Positions 57,171 to 64,000 of a stretch of 64,000 nt of DNA are shown in pieces. This stretch comes from Streptomyces parvus (GTDB taxonomy: Bacteria; Actinomycetota; Actinomycetes; Streptomycetales; Streptomycetaceae): contig NZ_BMRY01000008.1 of the NCBI RefSeq assembly GCF_014648875.1, positions 124,001 to 188,000 on the forward strand, read 5' to 3'. Every line of letters starts with the position of its first letter. Within the stretch, counting starts at the first letter, position 1. Position numbers and translations under genes: made by a program. Under the pieces are notes generated by a model, which saw nothing but the letters and a program-made list of their open reading frames with translations, was not told the origin of the DNA and searched no databases.

Positions 57171-58538
57171 ATGTCCACGCAGACCGGCCCGGCGCTCGAC
57201 ACCCAGCCTCGCGGCCACGCGTTCAGGCCGGGACCCAAGGGGCTGCCTCTGGTGGGGAACCTGCCGCAGTTCGGGAAGAACCCGCTGGCCTTCTTCGAAC
57301 TCCTGCGCGGGCACGGGGACATGGTGCGCTGGCGGTTCGGCCGCAACCGGTGCGTCTTCCTCGCCGACCCCGACTGCATAGGCGAGTTGCTCACCGAGAC
57401 GGAGCACACCTTCGACCAGCCGAAGCTCGGGATCGCCTTCCGGACCGTCCTGGGCAACGGGATGCTCGTGGCGCGGGGCCGGGACTGGCGGCGCAAACGC
57501 TCGCTGGTGCAGCCCTCGGTGCGGCCCAAGCAGGTCACGTCGTACGCGGCCACGATGGCGGCCTCCGCCGTGGAGCTGGCCGACCGCTGGTCGGACGGCC
57601 AACGGATCGACGTCAAGCAGGAGATGTCCGCGCTGACGCAGAAGATCGCCGTGCGCACGATCTTCGGGGTGGACACCCCGGCGGACTCCGAGGCGATGGG
57701 CCGGGCGATGGACGTCGCCCAGATGGAGATCGGCAAGGAGTTCGCCGGGATCGGCGCGCTGCTCCCCGACTGGGTGCCCACGCCGGGCCGGGCGCGCATC
57801 AAGAAGGCCGCCGCCGTCATCGACGCCGAGGTGGGCCGGGTCGTCGCCCGGCACCGGGACGGTGAGGAGGAACGCCCCGACCTGCTCAGCCGGTTGCTCA
57901 CCGCCGTCGACGAGAGCGGGACCCGTCTCACCGACGACGAGATCCGCGACGAGACGGTCACGCTGTACATCGGCGGTCACGAGACGACGAGCACGACGCT
58001 GGTGTGGGCGTGGTGTCTGCTCGCCCGCAACCCCCGGGTGCGCGACGCGCTCGCCGAGGAACTGGACCGGGTGCTCGGCGACCGGGAGCCCGGGTTCGAG
58101 GACTACGCACAACTGACGTACACCCAGGCCGTGGTGAAGGAGACGCTGCGGCTGTACCCGGCGGTCTGGCTGATCACCGGGGTCGCGAAGGAGGGGGCAA
58201 CGATCGGCGGCCTGCCGATCGAGGAGGGCACCCGGGTGTGGAGCAGCCAGTGGGCCACGCAGCGCGACGCGCGGTGGTTCCCGGAGCCGGAGGAGTTCCG
58301 GCCCGAGCGCTGGGACCCCGCGAGCGGCGACGAGATCGCGGAGTACGCGTGGTTCCCGTTCGGCGGCGGGCCCCGGGTCTGCATCGGTACGCGCTTCGCG
58401 ATGGTGGAGGCCGTCCTCCTGCTGGCCGTGCTGGCCCGCCGCTTCACCCTGGACGTCGACCCCGGTGAGATCACGCCCGTGACCGGCCTGACGCTCCAGC
58501 CGGACCGGGACGTCACGGCGACGGTCCGGTCGAGGTAG
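57171..58538 (+). CDS. Cytochrome P450 (class with CYP102/pentalenene-oxygenase-like features)
   Basis: The 455-aa protein has a proline-rich start GPKGLPLVGNLPQFGKNPLAFF, the I-helix oxygen site IGGHETTSTTLVWA, the ExxR motif E324-T-L-R327, the PERW segment (FRPERWDP) and the haem loop FPFGGGPRVCIGTRFA with C404. Unlike most soluble Streptomyces P450s it resembles the fatty-acid and terpene hydroxylases of the CYP102/CYP4-like branch, such as pentalenene oxygenase. No ferredoxin or terpene synthase is adjacent. The substrate is unknown. The RBS is GAGCGGAG. Confidence 0.93.
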   Translation: MSTQTGPALDTQPRGHAFRPGPKGLPLVGNLPQFGKNPLAFFELLRGHGDMVRWRFGRNRCVFLADPDCIGELLTETEHTFDQPKLGIAFRTVLGNGMLVARGRDWRRKRSLVQPSVRPKQVTSYAATMAASAVELADRWSDGQRIDVKQEMSALTQKIAVRTIFGVDTPADSEAMGRAMDVAQMEIGKEFAGIGALLPDWVPTPGRARIKKAAAVIDAEVGRVVARHRDGEEERPDLLSRLLTAVDESGTRLTDDEIRDETVTLYIGGHETTSTTLVWAWCLLARNPRVRDALAEELDRVLGDREPGFEDYAQLTYTQAVVKETLRLYPAVWLITGVAKEGATIGGLPIEEGTRVWSSQWATQRDARWFPEPEEFRPERWDPASGDEIAEYAWFPFGGGPRVCIGTRFAMVEAVLLLAVLARRFTLDVDPGEITPVTGLTLQPDRDVTATVRSR

Positions 58539-58544
58539 CGGGGA

Positions 58545-58578
58545 CGGCGCCCGGCTCCCCTCAAGGAGCCGGGCGCCG
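58545..58578. terminator. Bidirectional terminator
   Basis: A 14-bp perfect stem (58545-58558 with 58565-58578) with a 6-nt loop lies between convergent genes ending at 58538 and 58586. Confidence 0.85.
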
Positions 58579-58585
58579 GACGGCG

Positions 58586-59560
58586 TCAGTCCTTCGGCAG
58601 CCAGTTCTTCCAGACGTCCGGGTGGCGTTCGATCCAGCGCTTCGCCGCCTCCTGGGGAGTGAGCTTCTGCGAGGCGATCATCTCGGAGACCTCGTTCTGG
58701 TCCTTCTCCGACCAGTGGAACTTCTTCAGGAACGCCGACGCGTCACCGCCGCGCTCGGCGAAGTCCGCGTTGAGGAACTTCTGCAACGGCGTCGTCGGGT
58801 AGGCGCAGTCGATGTCCTTCGGGTCCTTGGCCGCGCACTCGTCCGTGTACTCGGGGAGCTTCACCTCGACCATCGGCACCTCGTTGAACAGCCACTGCGG
58901 CTGGTACCAGTAGCTGAGGAAGGGCTTCTTCTCCTTGGCGAACTGCTGGATCTGGGTGATCTGGGCCGCCTCGGAGCCGGCGAAGACCACCTTGTAGTCC
59001 AGGTCCAGGTTCTTCACCAGGGCCACGTCGTTGGTGACGTAGGACGGCGAGCCGTCCATCAGCTGGCCCTTGCCGCCGCTCTCGGCGGTCCTCAGCTCGT
59101 CCGCGTACTTGTTGAGGTTCTTCCAGTCGGTGACGTCCGGGTTCTCGTCGGCCCAGTACTTCGGGACGTACCAGCCGATGTGGCCGGTGACGCCGAGGTC
59201 GCCGCCCCGGACGATGGTCTTCTTCTCGTCGATGTACAGCTTCTCCTGGTCCGGGTGGCCCCAGTCCTCCAGGATCGCGTCGACGCGGCCCTGGCTGAGG
59301 GCGTCCCAGGCGGGGACCTCGTCGGTCTGGACGAGGTCGACGCGGTAGCCGAGCTCCTCCTTGAGGAGCTGCTCGGCCACGGCGACGTTCGCCTGGGCTC
59401 CGACCCAGGACTGGACGGAGAGCGTCACCGTCTTGACCCCGGCGGGGGCCGCGAACGGGGAGGCCTGCTTGGTCATGTCGGCGGCGCCGCAGCCCGCCGT
59501 GGCGAGCAGGGCGGCGGCCGACGACAGCGCCGTGATCAGGCGCGTACGGGAGCGGTTCAT
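58586..59560 (-). CDS. Glycine betaine/choline ABC transporter, substrate-binding lipoprotein
   Basis: The 324-aa protein has a lipoprotein signal with lipobox LATAGC (C24) and an OpuAC domain: VTLSVQSWVGAQANVAVAEQLL, LEDWGHPDQEKLY, GHIGWYVPKYW, KPFLSYWYQPQWLF and ECAAKDPKDIDCAY. Tryptophan and tyrosine residues at these places usually build the aromatic cage for quaternary amines. It is the last gene of the four-gene operon and 1 nt after the permease. The start ATG 59560 fits the signal peptide. Confidence 0.93.
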   Translation of the reverse strand: MNRSRTRLITALSSAAALLATAGCGAADMTKQASPFAAPAGVKTVTLSVQSWVGAQANVAVAEQLLKEELGYRVDLVQTDEVPAWDALSQGRVDAILEDWGHPDQEKLYIDEKKTIVRGGDLGVTGHIGWYVPKYWADENPDVTDWKNLNKYADELRTAESGGKGQLMDGSPSYVTNDVALVKNLDLDYKVVFAGSEAAQITQIQQFAKEKKPFLSYWYQPQWLFNEVPMVEVKLPEYTDECAAKDPKDIDCAYPTTPLQKFLNADFAERGGDASAFLKKFHWSEKDQNEVSEMIASQKLTPQEAAKRWIERHPDVWKNWLPKD

Positions 59561-59561
59561 C

Positions 59562-61547
59562 TCAGCTCTCCTGTCGCTGGCGGCGGGTGGTGGGCTGGGT
59601 GACCCGGTCGAGCATCAGGCCCAGGCAGACGATCGCCGCTCCGGCGACGAGGCCGGTGGCCAGGTCGCCCTGGGCGAGGCCGAGGACGACCTCGTAGCCG
59701 AGGGCGCCGGAGCCGACGAGTCCGCCGATGATGACGACGGCCAGGACCAGCACGACCGCCTGGTTCACGGCGAGCAGCAGGGACGGCCTGGCCAGGGGGA
59801 TCTGGACCTGGCGCAGTTGCTGGCCCGGGGTCGCGCCGAGCGAACGGGCGCACTCCATCGCCGCCGGGTCGACGCCCCGCAGTCCCTGGGTGGTGATGCG
59901 GATGACGGCGGGCAGCGCGTAGACGACCGCGGCAGCGGCGGCGGGGGCGCGGCCGACACCGAAGAGGGCGACGACGGGGATCAGGTAGACGAACTGCGGC
60001 ATGGTCTGGAAGACGTCCAGGACCGGGCGCAGCAGCCGCTCCAGGCGTTCGCTGCGGGCCGCGCCGACGGCGACGCCGAAGCCGATGACCAGGGTGACGG
60101 CGACGGCGGCGAGGACCTGGCTGAGGGTGTCCATCGAGGGCTCCCAGACGCCGAGTACGCCGATCGCGGCCATGGCGAGGACGGCGGTGGCGGCGGTGCG
60201 CCAGGTGCCGATGGTCCAGGCGAGGGCGGCGACGATCAGCAGCACCGACCACCAGGGCAGGCCGGTGAGCCCGCTGCGCAGCGGGTTGAGGACGCCGCTG
60301 GTGAAGTGGGAGGCGAGGTCGGCGGTGCCGCCGACGACGGGCACCCCCGTGTAGAGGTGGTCGACCATCCAGTCCTTGGCGGTGTTGACCGGTCCGGCGA
60401 TGGCGACGGTCAGGCCGTCGGGCCACACCTGGCCGTCGGCCGCCCGTCCGGCGACCGCGACGGCCGCGGTGACGGCGGCGGCCAGGGACCAGCCGCGCCA
60501 ACCGCGCAGCAGGGCCGGGCCGGTGGGCTCGGCGCCGATGCGGCGGCCTGCCGCCTCCGTCGTACGGTCGAGCACGACGGCCAGCAGCACGATCGGGATG
60601 CCCGCGGCGAGGGCGGCGCCGACGTCCACGGAGGACAGCGCCTGGTAGACGCGGTCGCCGAGGCCGCCCGCGCCGATCACGGAGGCGATGACGGCCATGG
60701 AAAGCGCCATCATGATGGTCTGGTTGAGCCCGAGGAGGAGTTCCTTGCGGGCCAGCGGGAGCCGGGCGCTCAGCAGTCGCTGGCGTCCGGTCGCGCCGAG
60801 CGAGGTGACGGCCTCCATGACGCCGCTGTCCGCGCCGCGCAGGCCGAGCGCGGTGAGCCGGGCCATCGGCGGAGCCGCGTACACGACGGTGGCGAGGACG
60901 GCACCGGGCACGCCGATGCCGAACACCAGCACCACCGGCAGGAGATACGCGAAGGCGGGCAGCACCTGCATGGTGTCCAGGACCGGGCGCAGGATCCGGA
61001 ACACGCGGTCGGAGAGACCGGCGGCGAGGCCCAGGAGCAGCCCCAGCACGACGGAGGCGAGGACGGCGACGACCATCAGCGCGAGCGTCTGCATGGTCGG
61101 CACCCACATGCCGAGCAGCCCGCAGAGCAGGAACGACACGCCTGCGGTGAGGGCGAGCCTGATCCCCGCGACGCGCCAGGCGACGGCGGCGGCGAACACG
61201 GTGACGCCGGCCCAGCCGAGCCCCAGGAGGACGAGATAGACGCCGCGTACGGAGAGGACTACGGCGTTGCTGATGTGGCCGAAGAAGTAGAGGAACAGCG
61301 GGTGGCTGTCGCGGTTGGAGACGATCCAGTCCGTCACGTCGCCGAGCGGCGCGGAGAGGTCGGCGGTCAGCGCCTCGGGCCAGATCCCGCCGCCCCAGCG
61401 GCCGTGCACGAGGGGCACGACGACGGCGGCGACGAGCGCGAGGAGCAGGAGCTTCGCGGTGGCGGGGCGGTCGCGGAGGGCGGCCAGCGGCCCCCGGCGC
61501 GCACCCGTGGTGACGGGGCGGGCCGGGGTGGCCTGTGCGGTGGCCAT
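59562..61547 (-). CDS. Glycine betaine/choline ABC permease with two fused permease domains
   Basis: The 661-aa protein starts at ATG 61547, overlapping the ATPase stop by 1 nt. It contains two complete ProW-like permease units. The first has MVVAVLASVVLGLLLGLAAGL, DTMQVLPAFAYLLPVVLVFGIG and the EAA-like ADSGVMEAVTSLGATGRQRL. The second repeats these as VFQTMPQFVYLIPVVALFGVG and DPAAMECARSLGATPGQQL. Normally two ProW chains form a dimer, so here one chain supplies both halves. It imports betaine or choline with the flanking ATPase and binding protein. Confidence 0.93.
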   Translation of the reverse strand: MATAQATPARPVTTGARRGPLAALRDRPATAKLLLLALVAAVVVPLVHGRWGGGIWPEALTADLSAPLGDVTDWIVSNRDSHPLFLYFFGHISNAVVLSVRGVYLVLLGLGWAGVTVFAAAVAWRVAGIRLALTAGVSFLLCGLLGMWVPTMQTLALMVVAVLASVVLGLLLGLAAGLSDRVFRILRPVLDTMQVLPAFAYLLPVVLVFGIGVPGAVLATVVYAAPPMARLTALGLRGADSGVMEAVTSLGATGRQRLLSARLPLARKELLLGLNQTIMMALSMAVIASVIGAGGLGDRVYQALSSVDVGAALAAGIPIVLLAVVLDRTTEAAGRRIGAEPTGPALLRGWRGWSLAAAVTAAVAVAGRAADGQVWPDGLTVAIAGPVNTAKDWMVDHLYTGVPVVGGTADLASHFTSGVLNPLRSGLTGLPWWSVLLIVAALAWTIGTWRTAATAVLAMAAIGVLGVWEPSMDTLSQVLAAVAVTLVIGFGVAVGAARSERLERLLRPVLDVFQTMPQFVYLIPVVALFGVGRAPAAAAAVVYALPAVIRITTQGLRGVDPAAMECARSLGATPGQQLRQVQIPLARPSLLLAVNQAVVLVLAVVIIGGLVGSGALGYEVVLGLAQGDLATGLVAGAAIVCLGLMLDRVTQPTTRRQRQES

Positions 61548-62704
61548 CAGGCGGTCACCTCGCGGGAGCCGTCCGGTGCGTCCGGCGCGTCGTGGGGGGT
61601 GCCGGAAGCCTCCGGGGCGGCGGAAGCGGTCGTTCCGGCGACGACGTCGAGCAGGCACGCGTGGTCGACGACGCCGACGAGCCGGCCGCCGTCCATCACG
61701 CGGGCGACGGGGTCGCCGGAGCGGGAGACCGCTTCGATGGCCTCGGAGACGGTGGCGTCGGGGCGGACGGCGGGGCCGCGCTCGCTCTCCCCGGCGAGCG
61801 CGGGCCGCATGGCGGTGGCGACGGTGAGGACCTGCTCGCGCGGGACGTCGCGGACGAACTCGCGGACGTAGTCGTCGGCGGGTGAGCCCACGATCTCCTC
61901 GGGGGTGCCGAGCTGGACGATGCCGCCGTCGCGCATGAGCGCGATCCGGGTGCCCAGGCGCAGCGCCTCGCTGAGGTCGTGGGTGATGAAGACCATGGTG
62001 CGGCCCTCCTCGCGGTGCAGCCGGACCACCTCGTCCTGCATCTCGCGGCGGATCAGCGGGTCCAGCGCGCTGAACGGCTCGTCGAAGAGCAGGACGGACG
62101 GGTCGACGGCGAGCGCGCGGGCGAGCCCGACGCGCTGCTGCTGGCCGCCGGAGAGCTGCGAGGGGCGGCGGTCCTCCAGACCGGCGAGACCGACCTTGGC
62201 CACCAACTCGGCGGCCTTGGCACGGCGTTCGGCCTTGCTCAGACCCTGGATCTCCAGGCCGTAGGCGACGTTGTCCAACACCGAGCGGTGCGGCAGGAGT
62301 CCGAAGTGCTGGAAGACCATCGCGGCGCGGTGGCGGCGCAGTTCACGCAGCCGGGCCCGGTCCATCGCGAGGACGTCCTCGCCGTCGATGGCGAGGGTGC
62401 CGCTGGTGGGCTCGATCAGCCGGGTCAGACAGCGTACGAGGGTCGACTTGCCGGAGCCCGACAGGCCCATGACGACGAACACCTCGCCCTTGCGGACGTC
62501 GAAGGAGACGTCGCGGACGGCGGCGGTGCAGCCGGTGGCCTCGCGCAGTTCGGCGGGCGGGAGCGAGGCGTGCTCGCTGCCGGGGATGCGGTCGGCCTTG
62601 GGGCCGAACACCTTCCAGAGGTTGCGTACGGCGAACACGGGGTTCTCGTCGGCTCCGGTGCTGCCGGTGGGCTCGGTGGCCTTGAGGGTCTCGGTTCCGG
62701 TCAT
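61547..62704 (-). CDS. Glycine betaine/choline ABC transporter ATPase (ProV/OpuAA type)
   Basis: The 385-aa ATPase has Walker A GLSGSGKST, signature LSGGQQQRVGLARAL, Walker B VLLFDEPFSALDP and the switch His in FITHDLSEAL. The N-terminal region with LWKVFGPKADRIPG is the betaine-transporter type. After residue 280 there is a CBS-like tail (VSEAIEAVSRSGDPVARVMDGGRLVGVVDH, in parts) known to sense ionic strength in OpuA systems. It overlaps the GMC gene stop by 4 nt. Confidence 0.93.
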   Translation of the reverse strand: MTGTETLKATEPTGSTGADENPVFAVRNLWKVFGPKADRIPGSEHASLPPAELREATGCTAAVRDVSFDVRKGEVFVVMGLSGSGKSTLVRCLTRLIEPTSGTLAIDGEDVLAMDRARLRELRRHRAAMVFQHFGLLPHRSVLDNVAYGLEIQGLSKAERRAKAAELVAKVGLAGLEDRRPSQLSGGQQQRVGLARALAVDPSVLLFDEPFSALDPLIRREMQDEVVRLHREEGRTMVFITHDLSEALRLGTRIALMRDGGIVQLGTPEEIVGSPADDYVREFVRDVPREQVLTVATAMRPALAGESERGPAVRPDATVSEAIEAVSRSGDPVARVMDGGRLVGVVDHACLLDVVAGTTASAAPEASGTPHDAPDAPDGSREVTA

Positions 62705-64000
62705 CGGGCATCGCCTCCGGTGCTGGTGCTGGTTCCGGCGGCCGGCGCGGTCCCGCGCGCCTGGTCCGCGAGGAGTTCGGCGCACTTCTCGCCGACCATG
62801 AGGACGCCGATCATCGGGTTGACGGCGGGCATGGTCGGGAAGACGGACGCGTCGGCGATCCGGATGCCTTCAAGGCCTCGGATGCGCAACTGCGGGTCGA
62901 CGACGGCCGCTTCGTCGTCGGTGGCGCCCATCCTGCAGGTGCCCGCCGGGTGGTAGACGGTGTGGGCGACCTTGCGGGCGTACTCGCTGATGTCCTCGTC
63001 CGAGGTGACTTCGGGGCCGGGGCAGACCTCGCGCTTCAGCCAGTGGGCCAGCGGTTCGGTGCGGGCGATCTCGCGGGCGAGCTTGATGCCGTCGACCAGG
63101 GTGCGGCCGTCGTAGTCGTCCTCGTCGGTGAAGTAGCGGAAGTCCAGGGCCGGCTTGACCTCGGGGTCGGCGCTCGTGAGGTAGAGGCGGCCACGGCTGC
63201 GCGGCTTGGGGATGTTCGGGGTCATCGACACGCCGTGCTCGGGCTTCTCGTAGCCGAGCCGCTCCGGGTTGTCGGTGAAGGGGATCTGGTAGAAGTGGAA
63301 CATCAGGTCCGGGCCCCGGGATCCGGGGTCGCGGCGGACGAAGAGTCCCGCGTCGGAGTCCATCGCGGAGTTCTCCGGGATGGGCCCGTCGGTCTCCCAG
63401 ACGATGACGGACTCGGGGTGGTCGAGCAGGTTCTCGCCGACGCCCGGGAGGTCGTGGCGGACGTCGATACCGAGGGCGGTCAGGTCCTCGCGCGGACCGA
63501 TCCCGGAGTGCATCAGCAGCCGGGGCGTGTCGACCGCGCCCGCGCAGACGATGACTTCGCGGGCGGCGCGCAGCAGGTTCTCCTCGCCGTCCTTCGTGCG
63601 GACGTGGACGCCGGTGGCGCGGGTGCCGTCGAACTCCAGGCGGTACGCCCAGGTCTCCAGCAGGATGCGGAGGTTGGGGCGGTCACCGGCCTCGATGTGC
63701 GGGTGGAGGTAGGCGACCGACGCGGAGGAGCGCTTGTTGTTCTCGGGGTGGTAGGCGAGGTCGAAGAAGCCGACGCCCTCGTGGAACGGCTTGCTGTTGA
63801 AGCTGTCCACGCGCGGGACCCCGGCCGCCTCCTGGGCGGCGTCGACGAAGTCGCGGGCGATGGCGTTGCGGTCCTTCTCGTCGACCGGGACGATGTTGTT
63901 GCGCAGCTTGGCGAAGTACGGGTCCATCGCGGCCGCGTCCCAGCCCTCGGCGCCCGCCTCGGCCCACTCGTCCCAGTCTCCGGGCAGCGGCTTGAAGCTG
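62701..64000 (-). CDS. Choline oxidase/dehydrogenase-like GMC flavoenzyme (N-terminus outside the window)
   Basis: The frame is open to the right edge (last full codon at 63999), so the FAD-binding N-terminus is missing. The visible part includes GDWDEWAEAGAEGWDAAAMDPYF, SSASVAYLHPHIE, the GMC signature VIVCAGAVDTPRLLMHSGIGP, and the active-site end HTVYHPAGTCRMG with its His, followed by MPAVNPMIGVLMVGEKCAE with the second catalytic Asn. The sequence is very like bacterial choline oxidases and choline dehydrogenases that turn choline into glycine betaine. The ABC importer directly downstream supports this role in osmotic protection. Confidence 0.9.
   Translation of the reverse strand, partial: SFKPLPGDWDEWAEAGAEGWDAAAMDPYFAKLRNNIVPVDEKDRNAIARDFVDAAQEAAGVPRVDSFNSKPFHEGVGFFDLAYHPENNKRSSASVAYLHPHIEAGDRPNLRILLETWAYRLEFDGTRATGVHVRTKDGEENLLRAAREVIVCAGAVDTPRLLMHSGIGPREDLTALGIDVRHDLPGVGENLLDHPESVIVWETDGPIPENSAMDSDAGLFVRRDPGSRGPDLMFHFYQIPFTDNPERLGYEKPEHGVSMTPNIPKPRSRGRLYLTSADPEVKPALDFRYFTDEDDYDGRTLVDGIKLAREIARTEPLAHWLKREVCPGPEVTSDEDISEYARKVAHTVYHPAGTCRMGATDDEAAVVDPQLRIRGLEGIRIADASVFPTMPAVNPMIGVLMVGEKCAELLADQARGTAPAAGTSTSTGGDAR

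Overview
The window is a 64-kb piece of a Streptomyces chromosome. The evidence is very high G+C with G/C third positions, GTG starts and 4-nt stop/start overlaps, a complete conservon (cvnA-D plus a P450), a single full mce operon, an XRE/DUF397 pair, a DUF574 methyltransferase and several leaderless promoters. I see no rRNA, tRNA, insertion sequence, phage gene or CRISPR array. It reads as ordinary chromosome rather than a mobile island.

Layout. 1-2952 (+): end of a sugar-dehydrogenase-like gene and a cupredoxin/Ig-like/DUF1080 fusion. 2982-7329: DUF3533 membrane protein, LigD-type polymerase domain and a divergent ATP-dependent DNA ligase, then PPK2. 7431-8153: a lipoprotein. 8318-21789 (all -): mce operon in the order ATPase, yrbEA, yrbEB, mceA-F, four Mce-associated proteins (two A/B pairs) and a lytic transglycosylase. 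22258-25872 (-): three secreted proteins. 26669-30113 (+): PucR-type regulator, an 87-aa protein, and an SCP2-like protein with an acyl-CoA dehydrogenase, behind a large palindromic operator. 30235-34398 (+): excalibur protein, 58-aa protein, ATP-grasp protein, and an MFS exporter fused to a MarR-like domain. 34468-37988: YchJ, DUF574 methyltransferase, DUF397/XRE pair, and a divergent anti-sigma-like ATPase pair. 38079-39419 (-): GH4 glycosidase. 39541-44270 (-): conservon with an ExxR-less P450. 44737-47030 (-): MarR and FUSC transporter. 47166-49025 (+): small membrane protein, DUF3105, DUF305. 49116-53380: ROK regulator, xylA and divergent xylB. 53551-56247 (+): two VWA-operon surface proteins and an unknown protein. 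56223-58538: GNAT and a divergent P450. 58586-64000 (-): choline oxidase/dehydrogenase-like GMC enzyme with a glycine-betaine/choline ABC importer.

How genes may work together. The stretch 8.3-30.1 kb looks like a lipid or sterol handling locus. It would combine an Mce importer with its ATPase and accessory proteins, a wall-cutting enzyme, three exported proteins, a regulator, a lipid-binding SCP2-like protein and an acyl-CoA dehydrogenase. The link between the mce genes and the 28-kb catabolic pair is inferred from proximity only. The right end is a choline-to-betaine osmoprotection operon. The xyl genes form a classic xylose unit. The first two genes suggest extracellular copper-linked sugar chemistry.

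Most protein calls rest on motifs and family resemblance recognised by eye. Promoter and operator calls are visual matches and were not scored by any program.
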